DNA of 64,000 nucleotides from JAFGLZ01 sp964622545. GTDB taxonomy: Bacteria > Planctomycetota > Phycisphaerae > UBA1845 > JAFGLZ01. Where the stretch lies: NCBI GenBank assembly GCA_964622545.1, contig CAZUQM010000024.1, forward strand, positions 1-64,000, written 5' to 3'. Under the pieces are notes generated by a model. The model searched no databases. It saw only the letters and a list, made by a program, of their open reading frames with translations, and had not been told where the DNA came from. The position numbers and the translations under genes were made by a program. Shown here in pieces: positions 1-7,856 of the stretch (positions within the stretch are counted from its first letter, which is position 1; each line of letters starts with the position of its first letter).

Positions 1-59
1 AAAGCCATGACCCGCAAGGAGCTAGTAACCGGAGTTGGCTAGAGATTCAGTTCATCCTA

Positions 60-476
60 TTGGTTACAGCGAATCTAGCTGCATTGCTTCTAGTCCTCGC
101 AATAGGGAATGTTCTCGTGAAGGCCGTAGGAGTCATTCTGGACCCTGACGTGGATGTGGCTAGGTTGGGCCTGAGGGGGCTTACCCCCGCTATTGGCGTC
201 ATCGTTTGCTTGCTCCTACCCGTCATTCTCTACTTGGTCTACTATGTGAACATGGGCAGAAATCTCAGGCAGACAAGAATCGCAGCGTGCTTATCTCTTT
301 CTGTCGCCGTCGCTTGCGTCGCCAATCTGATTGACGCCTTCCGGCCTCGATTGCCTGCTGGTTACGTGGATTTCCAATTCGTGGTCGCTGGCTTCCTTAT
401 CCTTGGACTCTGTGCGCTGTTGATAGGTGGAGTGATTCTCCGGTGGCGCATCATCCTCCGTCACTCGGCGAAGTGA
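60..476 (+). CDS. Small polytopic membrane protein, unknown function, start uncertain
   Basis: The 138-residue frame holds four clear hydrophobic segments (about residues 5-27, 40-63, 72-90 and 106-128) and ends in a short basic tail, so it is an inner-membrane protein. I recognise no family. The only start inside the window is TTG at 60 with no Shine-Dalgarno sequence. The frame is open back to the left edge, so the true start may lie outside the window. Another frame beginning at the edge (codons from base 1) ends with TAG at 40-42 and may be the tail of an upstream gene. A GGTGCGT/ACGCACC hairpin follows the stop directly. Confidence 0.55.
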   Translation: MVTANLAALLLVLAIGNVLVKAVGVILDPDVDVARLGLRGLTPAIGVIVCLLLPVILYLVYYVNMGRNLRQTRIAACLSLSVAVACVANLIDAFRPRLPAGYVDFQFVVAGFLILGLCALLIGGVILRWRIILRHSAK

Positions 477-481
477 CGTAG

Positions 482-499
482 GGTGCGTCTCAACGCACC
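482..499. repeat. Short perfect inverted repeat after the membrane protein gene
   Basis: GGTGCGT (482-488) and ACGCACC (493-499) form a 7-bp perfect stem with a 4-base loop six bases after the stop at 476. There is no T-run on either side, so it may be a REP-like element or a stabilising 3' hairpin rather than a classical terminator. Confidence 0.5.
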
Positions 500-535
500 A
501 CACAGGCGGGATGCGAAAGAAGAATCGCGACAGCA

Positions 536-706
536 ATGATCTGTCTTCATGACATAGCGACCTCTGGCATCACAGACGGAGCGATGCGCGCCAGCGACGG
601 CCCGCGGTCCGTTCTGAACCAGGGGCTCCACTACGTGTACCTGATGAAAGACCTGTATGCGGTCTCAGGCCTGATCACCACACTGAGCCCCACAGATGCG
701 GACTAG
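536..706 (+). CDS. Possible 56-residue ORF or gene remnant
   Basis: A frame from ATG 536 to TAG 704-706 encodes 56 residues, including the stretch HYVYLMKDLYAVSGLI, which looks more like real protein than random high-GC translation. There is no convincing ribosome site (the upstream bases are GCGACAGCA). It could be a decayed fragment of a larger gene. The rest of 477-814 shows no other gene. Confidence 0.2.
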   Translation: MICLHDIATSGITDGAMRASDGPRSVLNQGLHYVYLMKDLYAVSGLITTLSPTDAD

Positions 707-814
707 AAGCTCAGCACATAGAAGCGAATGCGAGACCAAGAAGGAGCCAATTCGACACTAATGCGACACCAAGACGAAACCCATGCACACACCCTCAACC
801 CGAGGAGACGCACC

Positions 815-1744
815 ATGCAGACGCGACTGACACTGGCGAGTCGGAATAGGTCTCACGCGGGGCTTTTGGCCATGGCGACGGTCGGCATCGCGGCCGTGGT
901 GATGGCCAGCACCGCACGGGCAAATGAGACGAACGTTCGCGTCGACGTCATCGCCGCACTGGTCGACGACCTACCCCTCGACGCCGCCGACCTCGACGCG
1001 CTGGTCGAAGCCCTGCCCGGCCAGGCAACCATCGGCGACGTGGCCGGCACGCTCGACGGCGAACCCGGCGGTGGCCTCGGCGGGGGCGCGCTGTCCCAGA
1101 TCGCCTCCGACGCGGTCCGGATGATCCGCGCCCGACCAGGCGACCGCATCGCCTATGTCATCACGGCCAAGGTGATCGACGGCGACACCGAAGCGGGCGC
1201 GAGCGCGCTGGGCGGGGCCGTCGTCACGCTCCACTGCGACTTCGGCACGGGCTCGGCCCCGACCGACCTGGCCGACGGCGTCACGCCGCAGCTCGACACG
1301 TACTCACAGACCGGCCTGCGGCTGCCCGGCAAGATCACCGACATCGGCGGGCTCCAGGACGTCCACCGCACGGGCGTGGTCGAGAGCGTCGCCAGCCGGC
1401 AATCGGCCGTGCTCGCCAGCGGCGTGCTGACCGTACCCTTGGAGACGCTCGACGGGACGTATCGCATCCACGTCGAGCCGCAGATCGCGACGGTGGTCGA
1501 CACGACGGCCGCCGAGCCGCGGCACAACCGCCCGGACGCGATGACGAGCGGGCCGGGATTCACCGTGCTCGTGGGGCAGGTCGAGACGTACTCGCTGCGA
1601 TGGGGCGTGGCCAGCGACGGCCAGGGCTCGGCCACGGTCGAGCCGGCGCTGCCGGCGTACCCGGCCGGGACGGTGGTGACGCTGACGGCGACGCCGTTTA
1701 AGGCGGTCCCATGTTTCCTATTTCGTATTTCCTGCTATGGCTGA
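815..1744 (+). CDS. Secreted protein with interrupted C-terminal InlB-type repeat
   Basis: I chose ATG 815 because GAGGAG lies seven bases upstream; an in-frame start at 728 has no ribosome site. The 309-residue product has a signal peptide (hydrophobic core LLAMATVGIAAVVMAS, then ARA). The mature part is acidic and Gly/Ala-rich with no enzyme motif. Near the C-terminus the sequence GQGSATVEP followed by YPAGTVVTLTATP matches the start of a divergent InlB B-repeat (bacterial repeat domain). Where that domain normally continues with an aromatic, DHW-containing strand, the frame instead reads FKAVPCFLFRISCYG and stops. The switch at about 1697 coincides with a more AT-rich patch. It is probably truncated by deletion or recombination and was originally a longer surface protein. 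Confidence 0.6.
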   Translation: MQTRLTLASRNRSHAGLLAMATVGIAAVVMASTARANETNVRVDVIAALVDDLPLDAADLDALVEALPGQATIGDVAGTLDGEPGGGLGGGALSQIASDAVRMIRARPGDRIAYVITAKVIDGDTEAGASALGGAVVTLHCDFGTGSAPTDLADGVTPQLDTYSQTGLRLPGKITDIGGLQDVHRTGVVESVASRQSAVLASGVLTVPLETLDGTYRIHVEPQIATVVDTTAAEPRHNRPDAMTSGPGFTVLVGQVETYSLRWGVASDGQGSATVEPALPAYPAGTVVTLTATPFKAVPCFLFRISCYG

Positions 1745-1804
1745 CGGTTCTGGGCCTCCCGACCCCTCCAGCGGGCCGCGTGATGCCACGATTCGTTGGA
1801 TGCC

Positions 1805-1828
1805 CCCCCGCCCTGGGAGCGGCGGGGG
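1805..1828 (+). terminator. GC-rich terminator-like hairpin
   Basis: CCCCCGCC (1805-1812) pairs with GGCGGGGG (1821-1828) around an 8-base loop, about 60 bases after the stop at 1744. The U-tract is weak (GTCCTT). It separates the secreted protein gene from the tRNA promoter. Confidence 0.45.
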
Positions 1829-1834
1829 CGGTCC

Positions 1835-1862
1835 TTGACACGGCGGTCGCGTCGACTACAAT
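1835..1862 (+). promoter_or_regulatory. Sigma-70 promoter of tRNA-Asp
   Basis: TTGACA (1835-1840), a 16-base spacer and TACAAT (1857-1862) give an exact -35 and a 5/6 -10 box about 46 bases upstream of the mature tRNA. The tRNA-Ser promoter in this window uses the same TACAAT box. Confidence 0.7.
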
Positions 1863-1908
1863 GTTTCATCTGCTGTACCACCTATAGCGAGGCTGCACCG
1901 CTAGTACC

Positions 1909-1982
1909 GGGGCCGTAGCTCAATTGGTTAGAGTATCGGACTGTCGATCCGAGGGTTGCGGGTTCGAGTCCCGTCGGCCTCG
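1909..1982 (+). tRNA. tRNA-Asp (GUC)
   Basis: A full cloverleaf can be drawn. The acceptor is GGGGCCG (1909-1915) with CGGCCTC (1975-1981) and discriminator G at 1982. The D-arm begins at GCTC, the anticodon loop is CTGTCGA giving GUC, and the T-loop is GGTTCGAGTCC. CCA is not encoded. The gene has its own promoter and is followed by a hairpin with a T-run. Confidence 0.95.
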
Positions 1983-1996
1983 CTTTTGAACACAAC

Positions 1997-2030
1997 GCAC
2001 CGTCTGGCCCAGACCGGCGGTGCTTTTTTT
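1997..2030 (+). terminator. Rho-independent terminator of tRNA-Asp
   Basis: GCACCG (1997-2002) pairs with CGGTGC (2018-2023), followed by seven T residues (2024-2030), 14 bases after the tRNA end. Confidence 0.85.
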
Positions 2031-2171
2031 ATGGGCTGCCGAGGGTCCCCGGTCTCGACGGCAGGGTTCAGGATTTCGGCAGCAGGGTCCCTGGTTAAGG
2101 GCTGGCGCGGGGCCGAGCAGCGGAGGACCGGGGCGAAGGGCTCGGGATGTCGGCGGGATGGAGGGCCGGCG

Positions 2172-2633
2172 GTGAGGCTGGTGATTAAGGACCAAGTCAG
2201 GCCGTGGGCGGTCACGATAACGCTGGCGCTTCATCGGAGCGCTGTGGACAGGGCCACGTGCCACGTTGTGGTTCGGGGGCCGAACGAGGTGCTGCGGACC
2301 TCAACGGTGTTGCATGGTTGCTACCTCAAGCGGTTCTGTGGCGAGCTCCGGTCGTTGCACGAGAGACTGACGGGCACGGCGATGCTCTCTGGATGGGACG
2401 AAGACTGCGTCATCGAGTTGGGATGCACGGACGCAGCGAAGGGAATCATCACGGTGCAAGGGGAGGTCCGGACGCATCCATGGGCCGTCGAGGCGGGTTT
2501 CGAAGAGGCGCACGGCTTGGAGGCCCGGTTCGGGCCGATCGTGACGGACCAGTCGTTTCTACCAGGCATCTGGCGGGAGATCGAGGCGTTCCTCGAGGGC
2601 GAGGGCATCCTGGTGGATGATCCGATGGTGTAG
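2172..2633 (+). CDS. DUF6228-like small protein
   Basis: I place the start at GTG 2172, preceded by GGAG at 2160-2163. The frame is open further upstream into the tRNA, but that part reads as non-coding. The 153-residue product contains the block FCGELRSLHERLTGTAMLSG followed by alternating beta-strand patterns and a C-terminal helix (IWREIEAFL). This layout resembles DUF6228 hypothetical proteins, small all-beta domains sometimes found as immunity-like proteins. The resemblance is from memory and not proven. No signal peptide or membrane segment is visible, so it is cytoplasmic. It stands alone between the tRNA-Asp terminator and a repeat region. Confidence 0.55.
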   Translation: MRLVIKDQVRPWAVTITLALHRSAVDRATCHVVVRGPNEVLRTSTVLHGCYLKRFCGELRSLHERLTGTAMLSGWDEDCVIELGCTDAAKGIITVQGEVRTHPWAVEAGFEEAHGLEARFGPIVTDQSFLPGIWREIEAFLEGEGILVDDPMV

Positions 2634-3085
2634 GCACGCAGCAAGGGGCGTCCCGGCGGGGTTCACCCCTGAGGGGGTGCGCTGGAGCCGACGGCGTGCT
2701 CCACCCGGGCTACGATCCGCCGGCCCTACGGGCCTCATCTTCTTTGCGGTATGGCTGGGTAGACTGCAGAGAAGGCAGGGATCGTACAGGGGAGCCGGCT
2801 TCGCCTTCGGCTACGCCGTGGGAGCCCGTGCGGCTCGGCACGAGTTCGCCCTCCCTGGCCAAAGGCTCGGCGGGAGCCTTGCCCTTTCAGGACATGGTGA
2901 GGGGCCGGCGGTGCAGATGAGGCCATGGCCGCGCCGGGAGTGACGTGGCCATGGCTTGTGGGTTTTGGGTTGTGCTGGCCGGAGCTAGTGGCCCGACGCA
3001 TTTGAATGTGTCGGTCCGCTGGGTGCCATGGGCTTACTTGCCTGCCGGTGCGGACATTGGCGGTCGAGCCGCCAGTGGCACCCGG
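2634..3085. other. Gene-free, palindrome-rich intergenic region
   Basis: No credible gene. It contains short palindromes such as GGCCCtacGGGCC and stretches echoing other intergenic islands of this window (for example GGAGCCG..CTTCGGCTACGCC, compare about 26155-26195 and 38740-38870). It looks like degraded REP-like repeat DNA. Confidence 0.5.
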
Positions 3086-3180
3086 CGCTCCAACAACACA
3101 GCTCCCTGACGGTCGCTGCTCTGCGTGGCGTCTCGCCCTCCTGATCGGAACGCACAAAGACAAGAGTGGTCAGGTGCTAG
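3086..3180 (+). repeat. Dispersed repeat, copy A
   Basis: About 95 bases beginning CGCTCCAACAACACAGCTCC are nearly identical to 38637-38731: an initial 38 bases match exactly, then a few substitutions. The core GCTCCCTGACGGTCGC recurs at 30370-30385. The copy lies just downstream of the foldase gene's stop. Confidence 0.85.
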
Positions 3181-3198
3181 CTGACGGCGAGGCGGATG

Positions 3199-4302
3199 CT
3201 ACCTGACCGGCTTGACCTCCGGCTTGGGCAACGCGGCCGGCTTGGGCTCCTTACCCTCGGGGTAGGTGATCTTGGCCTTGTCGCGGAGCTCCTTGGCGTA
3301 ATCCTGGCGGGCCTCGGCGAGCCTGCGGCCCTTGATCTGGTCCTCGATGGAGTTTTTCACCTCGGCGAAGGGGACGGTGCGGGCGTCGAGGCGATCGGTG
3401 ACCTTAATGATGTGGTAACCGAAGGGGGTCTGGACGAGGTCGCTGATCTGTCCCTCCTTGAGGCCGAAGGCGGCGGCGGCGAAGGGCTCGACCATCTTGC
3501 CCTCGCGGGGGAACTTGCCGAGGTCGCCGCCCTGTTGCTTCGAGGGGCAATCGGAATGCTTCTTGGCCAGGGCCGCGAAGTCGGCGTCGGGCTTCTTGGC
3601 CTCGGCGAGGATGTCGGCGGCCTTCTTCTTGGCCTGGGCCTTGGCCTCATCGGTTTCGAGATCTTTGGTGGCGATGAGGATGTGGCTGGCCTGAACCATG
3701 TCGGGCTTCTTGTAGCGCTCGTCGAGGTTGGTCTGGTAGTAGTCCTTGATTTCCTTGTCGCTCACCTTGACCTTGTCGGCGAACTTCTTCTCGAGGAACT
3801 TCTGCTGGAGCAGGCTGTCCCTGAGGGCGGGATCCTTGGCGCGCTCGTCGAGGAAGGTCTTAATGTCCTTGCCCGTGGCGGCCTTGATGCGCTGAGCGAA
3901 CTGGTCACGGGTCATGCCGGAGCGATCGAGGAAGGCATCGAGCTGCTCGGTCATGGCCTCGCGGACCTCCTTGTCGTCGATCTTGATCTTGGCGGCTCGG
4001 GCCTTGGCGAGCACGAGGTGCTCGTCGATCAGGGACTCGAGGATCTTGGCGCGGAACTTGTCGCGGAGCATGGCCATCTGCTGCGGCGGCAGGCGTCGTC
4101 CGCCGAGGCGCTGCTTGAGGGCCTGGTCGAGCTCGCTTTCCATGATGGCCTGGCCATTGACGGTGCAGGCCACGTCGCCCTTGGGTGCGGCCTTGGCCGG
4201 CTTGGCGTCCTTCTTGTCTGGGGCATTGGCGGCCAGGCCTGTGGCGGCCGGCACGAGCCCGATGGCGGCCAGGATCGGCAGCCCTATCCACTTCTTGGTC
4301 AT
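3199..4302 (-). CDS. Parvulin-type peptidyl-prolyl isomerase (SurA/PrsA-like)
   Basis: This 367-residue protein begins with a signal peptide (MTKKWIGLPILAAIGLVPAA) and continues as a charged, Lys-rich chaperone. An N-terminal SurA-type helical region (about 45-200, VNGQAIMESELDQAL) leads to one rotamase domain (about 205-320) with the signatures ASHILI, FAALAKKHSDCPSKQQGGDLG, F(P)REGKMV and PFGYHIIKV. It therefore acts outside the cytoplasmic membrane, folding exported proteins by prolyl isomerisation. Its size fits single-parvulin PrsA/PpiC-like proteins rather than two-domain SurA. The start at 4302 has GAGGTG five bases upstream. It lies downstream of the DUF362 gene on the same strand with a 161-base gap. 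Confidence 0.9.
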   Translation of the reverse strand: MTKKWIGLPILAAIGLVPAATGLAANAPDKKDAKPAKAAPKGDVACTVNGQAIMESELDQALKQRLGGRRLPPQQMAMLRDKFRAKILESLIDEHLVLAKARAAKIKIDDKEVREAMTEQLDAFLDRSGMTRDQFAQRIKAATGKDIKTFLDERAKDPALRDSLLQQKFLEKKFADKVKVSDKEIKDYYQTNLDERYKKPDMVQASHILIATKDLETDEAKAQAKKKAADILAEAKKPDADFAALAKKHSDCPSKQQGGDLGKFPREGKMVEPFAAAAFGLKEGQISDLVQTPFGYHIIKVTDRLDARTVPFAEVKNSIEDQIKGRRLAEARQDYAKELRDKAKITYPEGKEPKPAALPKPEVKPVR

Positions 4303-4463
4303 CGATACACCTCGTTTCGGTTGGACGGGTCAGGGCCCGTCGCCCAGGAGTCGAGCCCGCGTCCGCTCCGTGCGGGGCGGGTTGGTTGATGGATCGCATG
4401 CGAGGCACGGCCCTACGTCTGGCCGTACGTCGCGGTGAGCTCGGTTGTTCGCTCGAGACGGTG

Positions 4464-5633
4464 CTAGACGGCGACGGTCTCGGCGGCCTCGACGGTTGGG
4501 AAGCCTTCGTCGGTGGGTTCGAGGTTTTCGTAGTTCTCGAACAGCCGACCCCAGGGGGACTCGAGCGCGACGTCGACGGCGCTCTTGCCGATGAAGGGAT
4601 ACCAGAACCAATCGTGGTAGACGACGCTGGCGGCGTAGCTCCAGGGTGCCAGCCAGGTCTTGAGGGACCATTCGATGGGCCGCTTGAGCTTGCCCCAGTA
4701 GATCTGGTGCTGCATGCGGCTGGCGAAGGTCATTTTCTTGAACGGTCCGACGAAGTTCCAATTCTCCGCGGCGAGGTCTGCGTCGCCGACGATCTCGATG
4801 TCCTCGGGCTTGCCGCAGCCGAGTCCGCGCTCGTGGGCGAGCCTGATGAAGCGGATGTCCATCGGATCGAAGCCCATGAGCTTGGCCGAGACGGCGTCGA
4901 TGGCGACCTGGTCGGCCGAGGCGAGCAGGACGTTCTTGACATAGGGGATCATACATCTGGGGCCGGGCCCGTCGCCGGCGAAGGTGCCGTCCATGACGGC
5001 GAAGACGCCGGGGTGGATTTTCTTCTGGATCATGAGGAGGTCGACGAGCGTCTCGTGGATGACCGGGTGCGTCCAGTGTCGGCGTTCGTTGAGCAGGCCC
5101 CCGAAGGCGTTCTTCATCGCGCCGGTCATGGTGGTGAAGACGTGGGTCTTGACGGTCGGCAGGTGGATGATGTTCTCACCGATGAAGCGCTTGGGGATGC
5201 TGAAGCCCATCGGATAGACGTCGTTGAGCACGAGGAAGTCCTTGGCCAGGTCGCCGACGGCGTCTCGGATGTTGATCCAGTCTTCGTCCTCGTAGAGGTG
5301 GACGTTTTCCAGGCCGTGGCGCTGAATCACGGGCAGGTGCTTGTTGAGGCGTTCGCCCTTTTTGGCGCTGACGACGACGGTGCGATTGTGGCAGCCGTGG
5401 ATGCGGTCTCGGTCGTAGCCGTCGGCGAGCATGGCCCGGATGACGCCGTCGAGCTGCCAGGGCACGGTGGAGCAGGCCGGGAAGAAGTAGTGCCAACTGA
5501 TGTTGATCTTGAGGGCGGTCTCGATCTGGGCATCGATGACGTCCTGGTAGCCGGCGAGGTTCATGAGCCGGTGGTAGTCGGCCAGAACGGTCTGGGGTGA
5601 GGTTTTCAGGATGGCGACGCGGGCTGCGGCCAT
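4464..5633 (-). CDS. DUF362 domain protein
   Basis: The start at 5633 (MAAARVAILKTS) is preferred over an upstream in-frame start because GGAGAG precedes it and the DUF362 fold begins there. Length is 389 residues. Typical DUF362 stretches are FLVLNDVYPMGFSIPKRF, HLPTVKTHVFTTMTGAMKN, GLLNERRHWTH and MDGTFAGDGPGPR, followed by VLLASADQVAIDAVSAKLMG. The family is often annotated as an iron-sulphur-associated protein of unknown function. No 4Fe-4S CxxCxxC cluster is present here, so this is the core domain alone. No signal peptide is visible. A minus-strand RNA candidate lies upstream but is separated by its terminator. Confidence 0.88.
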   Translation of the reverse strand: MAAARVAILKTSPQTVLADYHRLMNLAGYQDVIDAQIETALKINISWHYFFPACSTVPWQLDGVIRAMLADGYDRDRIHGCHNRTVVVSAKKGERLNKHLPVIQRHGLENVHLYEDEDWINIRDAVGDLAKDFLVLNDVYPMGFSIPKRFIGENIIHLPTVKTHVFTTMTGAMKNAFGGLLNERRHWTHPVIHETLVDLLMIQKKIHPGVFAVMDGTFAGDGPGPRCMIPYVKNVLLASADQVAIDAVSAKLMGFDPMDIRFIRLAHERGLGCGKPEDIEIVGDADLAAENWNFVGPFKKMTFASRMQHQIYWGKLKRPIEWSLKTWLAPWSYAASVVYHDWFWYPFIGKSAVDVALESPWGRLFENYENLEPTDEGFPTVEAAETVAV

Positions 5634-6021
5634 GGATGCGGTCTCTCCGAGTACAGGTATCTGGCGCCGGTTGGGTGGGGGTTGCGGCCTGATGCCCCGG
5701 CCCATGTAGAAACGCCGAATATGATGAGTTTAGGGGCCTGGGCGTGAAAAAACAAACGGGGGGCAGGGGCGGTTCGTCTCGGCGGGAGGGTCGCCCTGCC
5801 AGGGGAACGGCTCAGCGGGAGGCTCACCCTGCTGATGGGAGCGACGACAAATCCGTCTATCGTGGTACGACGGCCTGCGAGACGCGAGCAGGGAATGGGG
5901 GGTTGGCAGGGGGGGCCAGACGGGTGCGGGGGTTTTCGGGATGGCGGTTCAAAAAGCGGCGTGGGCGTGGTAGACTCCCGGTCGGTGAGGTTGTGTGGCC
6001 ATTCGCCCGAGGGGCGCGCAG

Positions 6022-6060
6022 AAAAAAAGAGGACCCGAGCTCGCCGTTACTCGGATCCTC
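6022..6060 (-). terminator. Strong minus-strand rho-independent terminator
   Basis: An 11-bp stem (GAGGATCCGAG with CTCGGGTCCTC on the minus strand, one U-G wobble), a 10-base loop (6049-6040) and a run of seven T (minus strand, 6028-6022). Confidence 0.8.
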
Positions 6061-6175
6061 CAAGCCAGGCTGTCCGCTCAATCGAGCGGAGACCCACAGC
6101 CTCACCCTAAGTATCGTCACGCGATTGTGATTCCTTGAGGATTCCGCGAGCAAAACAGGGCTCGCCGTCATGCGC
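6022..6175 (-). ncRNA. Candidate structured minus-strand RNA ending in a terminator
   Basis: Read on the minus strand the region folds into consecutive hairpins: GCGAGC/GCTCGC (6165-6146), a small TCAC/GTGA stem (6130-6117), a 13-bp stem AGGCTGT + CCGCTC paired with GAGCGG + ACAGCCT (6102-6067, one-sided 6-base bulge), and an 11-bp terminator stem (6060-6029) followed by seven U. The terminator stem pairs fully only on the minus strand, where U-G replaces the A-C mismatch of the plus strand. No minus-strand gene lies to the right (carA is plus), so the transcript must start within about 200 bases. I match it to no known RNA family. The 5' end is a guess. Confidence 0.5.
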
Positions 6176-6223
6176 TAGTTATCGGTCGTCGGGCGCGCCC
6201 GCGATCGACAGGGGACAGGGTGT

Positions 6224-7408
6224 ATGTCCATCTGCAAGTTGGCCCTGGAGGACGGGACGGTTCTGATGGGTCGCCACTTCGGTGCGCCGGGCACGAGCGA
6301 AGGCGAGGTGGTCTTCAACACGAGCATGGCCGGCTATCAGGAGATCCTGACGGACCCGTCCTACTGCGGTCAGATCGTGACGATGACGTATCCGCTGATC
6401 GGCAACTACGGCGTGACGGAGGAGGACATCGAGTCGGTCGGGCCGCAGGTGGAGGGGTTCGTGGTGAAGGAGCTGGCCCGTCAGCATTCGAGCTTTCGGG
6501 CCGAGCGGAGCCTGGGTGATTACCTGGTCGAGCACGGGATCATCGGGGTGGAGGGGATCGACACGCGGGCGATCACGCGGAAGCTGCGGACGCAAGGGGC
6601 GATGAAGGGGGTCCTCAGTAGTGAGATCCTGGACGACCGGGAGCTGGTGCAGCGGGCGATCGACAGTCCGGGGCTTGTCGGTCGGGATCTGGTCCGGGAG
6701 GTCTGCCCGGCCGAGCCGTTCGAGTGGCAGTCGGGGTTCGAGTCGGAATTCGCCGGTCCGGCGCGGGGTCAGCAGGGCGGGCCGAACTTCCATGTGGTGG
6801 CGATCGACTGCGGGGTGAAACGGAACATCCTGCGGCACCTGGTGGATTGTGGGTGCCGCGTGACGGTGGTGCCGGCGACGTCGACGGCCGAGCAGATCCG
6901 CGGGCTGAGCCCGGACGGGCTGTTCGTCAGCAACGGGCCGGGGGATCCGGAGCCGGTGGGGTATACGGTCGAGGTGCTCAAGCGGCTGATCGCCGACCGT
7001 CTGCCGACGTTCGGCATCTGCCTGGGGATGCAACTGCTCGGCCTGGCGCTGGGGGGCCGGACGTACAAACTGAAGTTCGGGCATCGTGGCGGGAACCAGC
7101 CGGTGCAGAACATCGCGACGGGTCGGGTGGAGATCACGAGTCAGAACCACGGGTTCGCGGTCGATATGGAGTCGCTGGACGGGGACAGCGTGGAGCTGAC
7201 GCATGTGAACCTGAACGACCGTACGCTGGAGGGGATGGCCCATCGGGATCTGCCGGTGTTCGCGGTGCAGTATCACCCGGAGGCGAGTCCGGGGCCCCAC
7301 GATGCGACCTACCTGTTCGATTGCTTTCTGGAGATGATGAAGACGCGGTCGGCTCCGACGGCCGAGCAGATGGCCGAGGCGCAGAAGCGTCTGGAGAGCC
7401 GGCGGTAG
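6224..7408 (+). CDS. carA: Carbamoyl-phosphate synthase small (glutaminase) subunit
   Basis: The 394-residue protein hydrolyses glutamine and passes ammonia to the large subunit for carbamoyl phosphate synthesis (pyrimidine and arginine pathways, cytoplasm). The N-terminal CPSase_sm_chain domain (about 1-150) shows GEVVFNTSMAGYQEILTDPS. The class I amidotransferase domain (about 190-375) shows the nucleophile Cys266 in FGICLGMQLLGLALGG and the distal His/Glu in VQYHPEASPGPHD. The length is normal for CarA. ATG 6224 has AGGGG and ACAGGG purine stretches upstream. carB is not next to it: the following gene is unrelated after a 448-base gap, so the synthase subunits are split in this genome. Confidence 0.97.
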   Translation: MSICKLALEDGTVLMGRHFGAPGTSEGEVVFNTSMAGYQEILTDPSYCGQIVTMTYPLIGNYGVTEEDIESVGPQVEGFVVKELARQHSSFRAERSLGDYLVEHGIIGVEGIDTRAITRKLRTQGAMKGVLSSEILDDRELVQRAIDSPGLVGRDLVREVCPAEPFEWQSGFESEFAGPARGQQGGPNFHVVAIDCGVKRNILRHLVDCGCRVTVVPATSTAEQIRGLSPDGLFVSNGPGDPEPVGYTVEVLKRLIADRLPTFGICLGMQLLGLALGGRTYKLKFGHRGGNQPVQNIATGRVEITSQNHGFAVDMESLDGDSVELTHVNLNDRTLEGMAHRDLPVFAVQYHPEASPGPHDATYLFDCFLEMMKTRSAPTAEQMAEAQKRLESRR

Positions 7409-7856
7409 GGTCCACGTCGCAACGTCGACACGGGCATGCTCCCGTAGCCAAGCACGGCGTGCGGTGGGAGGTCGCCTGAAGGACCGTCGCTGCGCCGGGC
7501 CCCTGTCCCTTGTGCGGGACGGTGACTCCGGGCTCTTCTTGGCTCCACGCGGGGCTGCGGTGCGTTGGCGCTGCAGGCGGGGTCGTCGTCGCGGCCGGCT
7601 CCTGCGACAACGGGAGCCCGAAGACAGAATCCAGTAGACGGCAGACAGGAGTGAGAACGGCAGCCGGGCGGCGAAAGTGTGAGGGGACGGCGGTGGGTCG
7701 GGATAACGCATAGGGGATTCCTGGTGGATTGGCTTGCCGGCGGTGCCTACAACTAGGGGTGGGGGATGTCGGATCGGGAGCGGGCCGCGCCGTGTGGGCG
7801 GCGGGAGCGCCCGGTCTGTGGCGGGCGAGGGCCTGAGGGTCCGCGGAGAGCATACG
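7409..7856. other. Gene-free region with short degenerate repeats
   Basis: No credible gene. It starts with a TCGACACG-type motif (7412-7430) and contains a purine-rich block (about 7619-7668, GAAGACAGAATCCAGTAGAC then GGCAGACAGGAGTGAG) that resembles the block at 26090-26120 after xylA. The promoter of the next gene probably lies in its right half, but I see no convincing boxes. Confidence 0.45.

Noticed and set aside
1909..1982. Integrative element at tRNA-Asp
   Set aside because: No integrase and no duplicate of the tRNA 3' end was found within the window.
3196..4389. Leu/Gly-rich 397-residue plus-strand frame
   Set aside because: Exactly antisense to the parvulin gene, which has a signal peptide, motifs and ribosome site.
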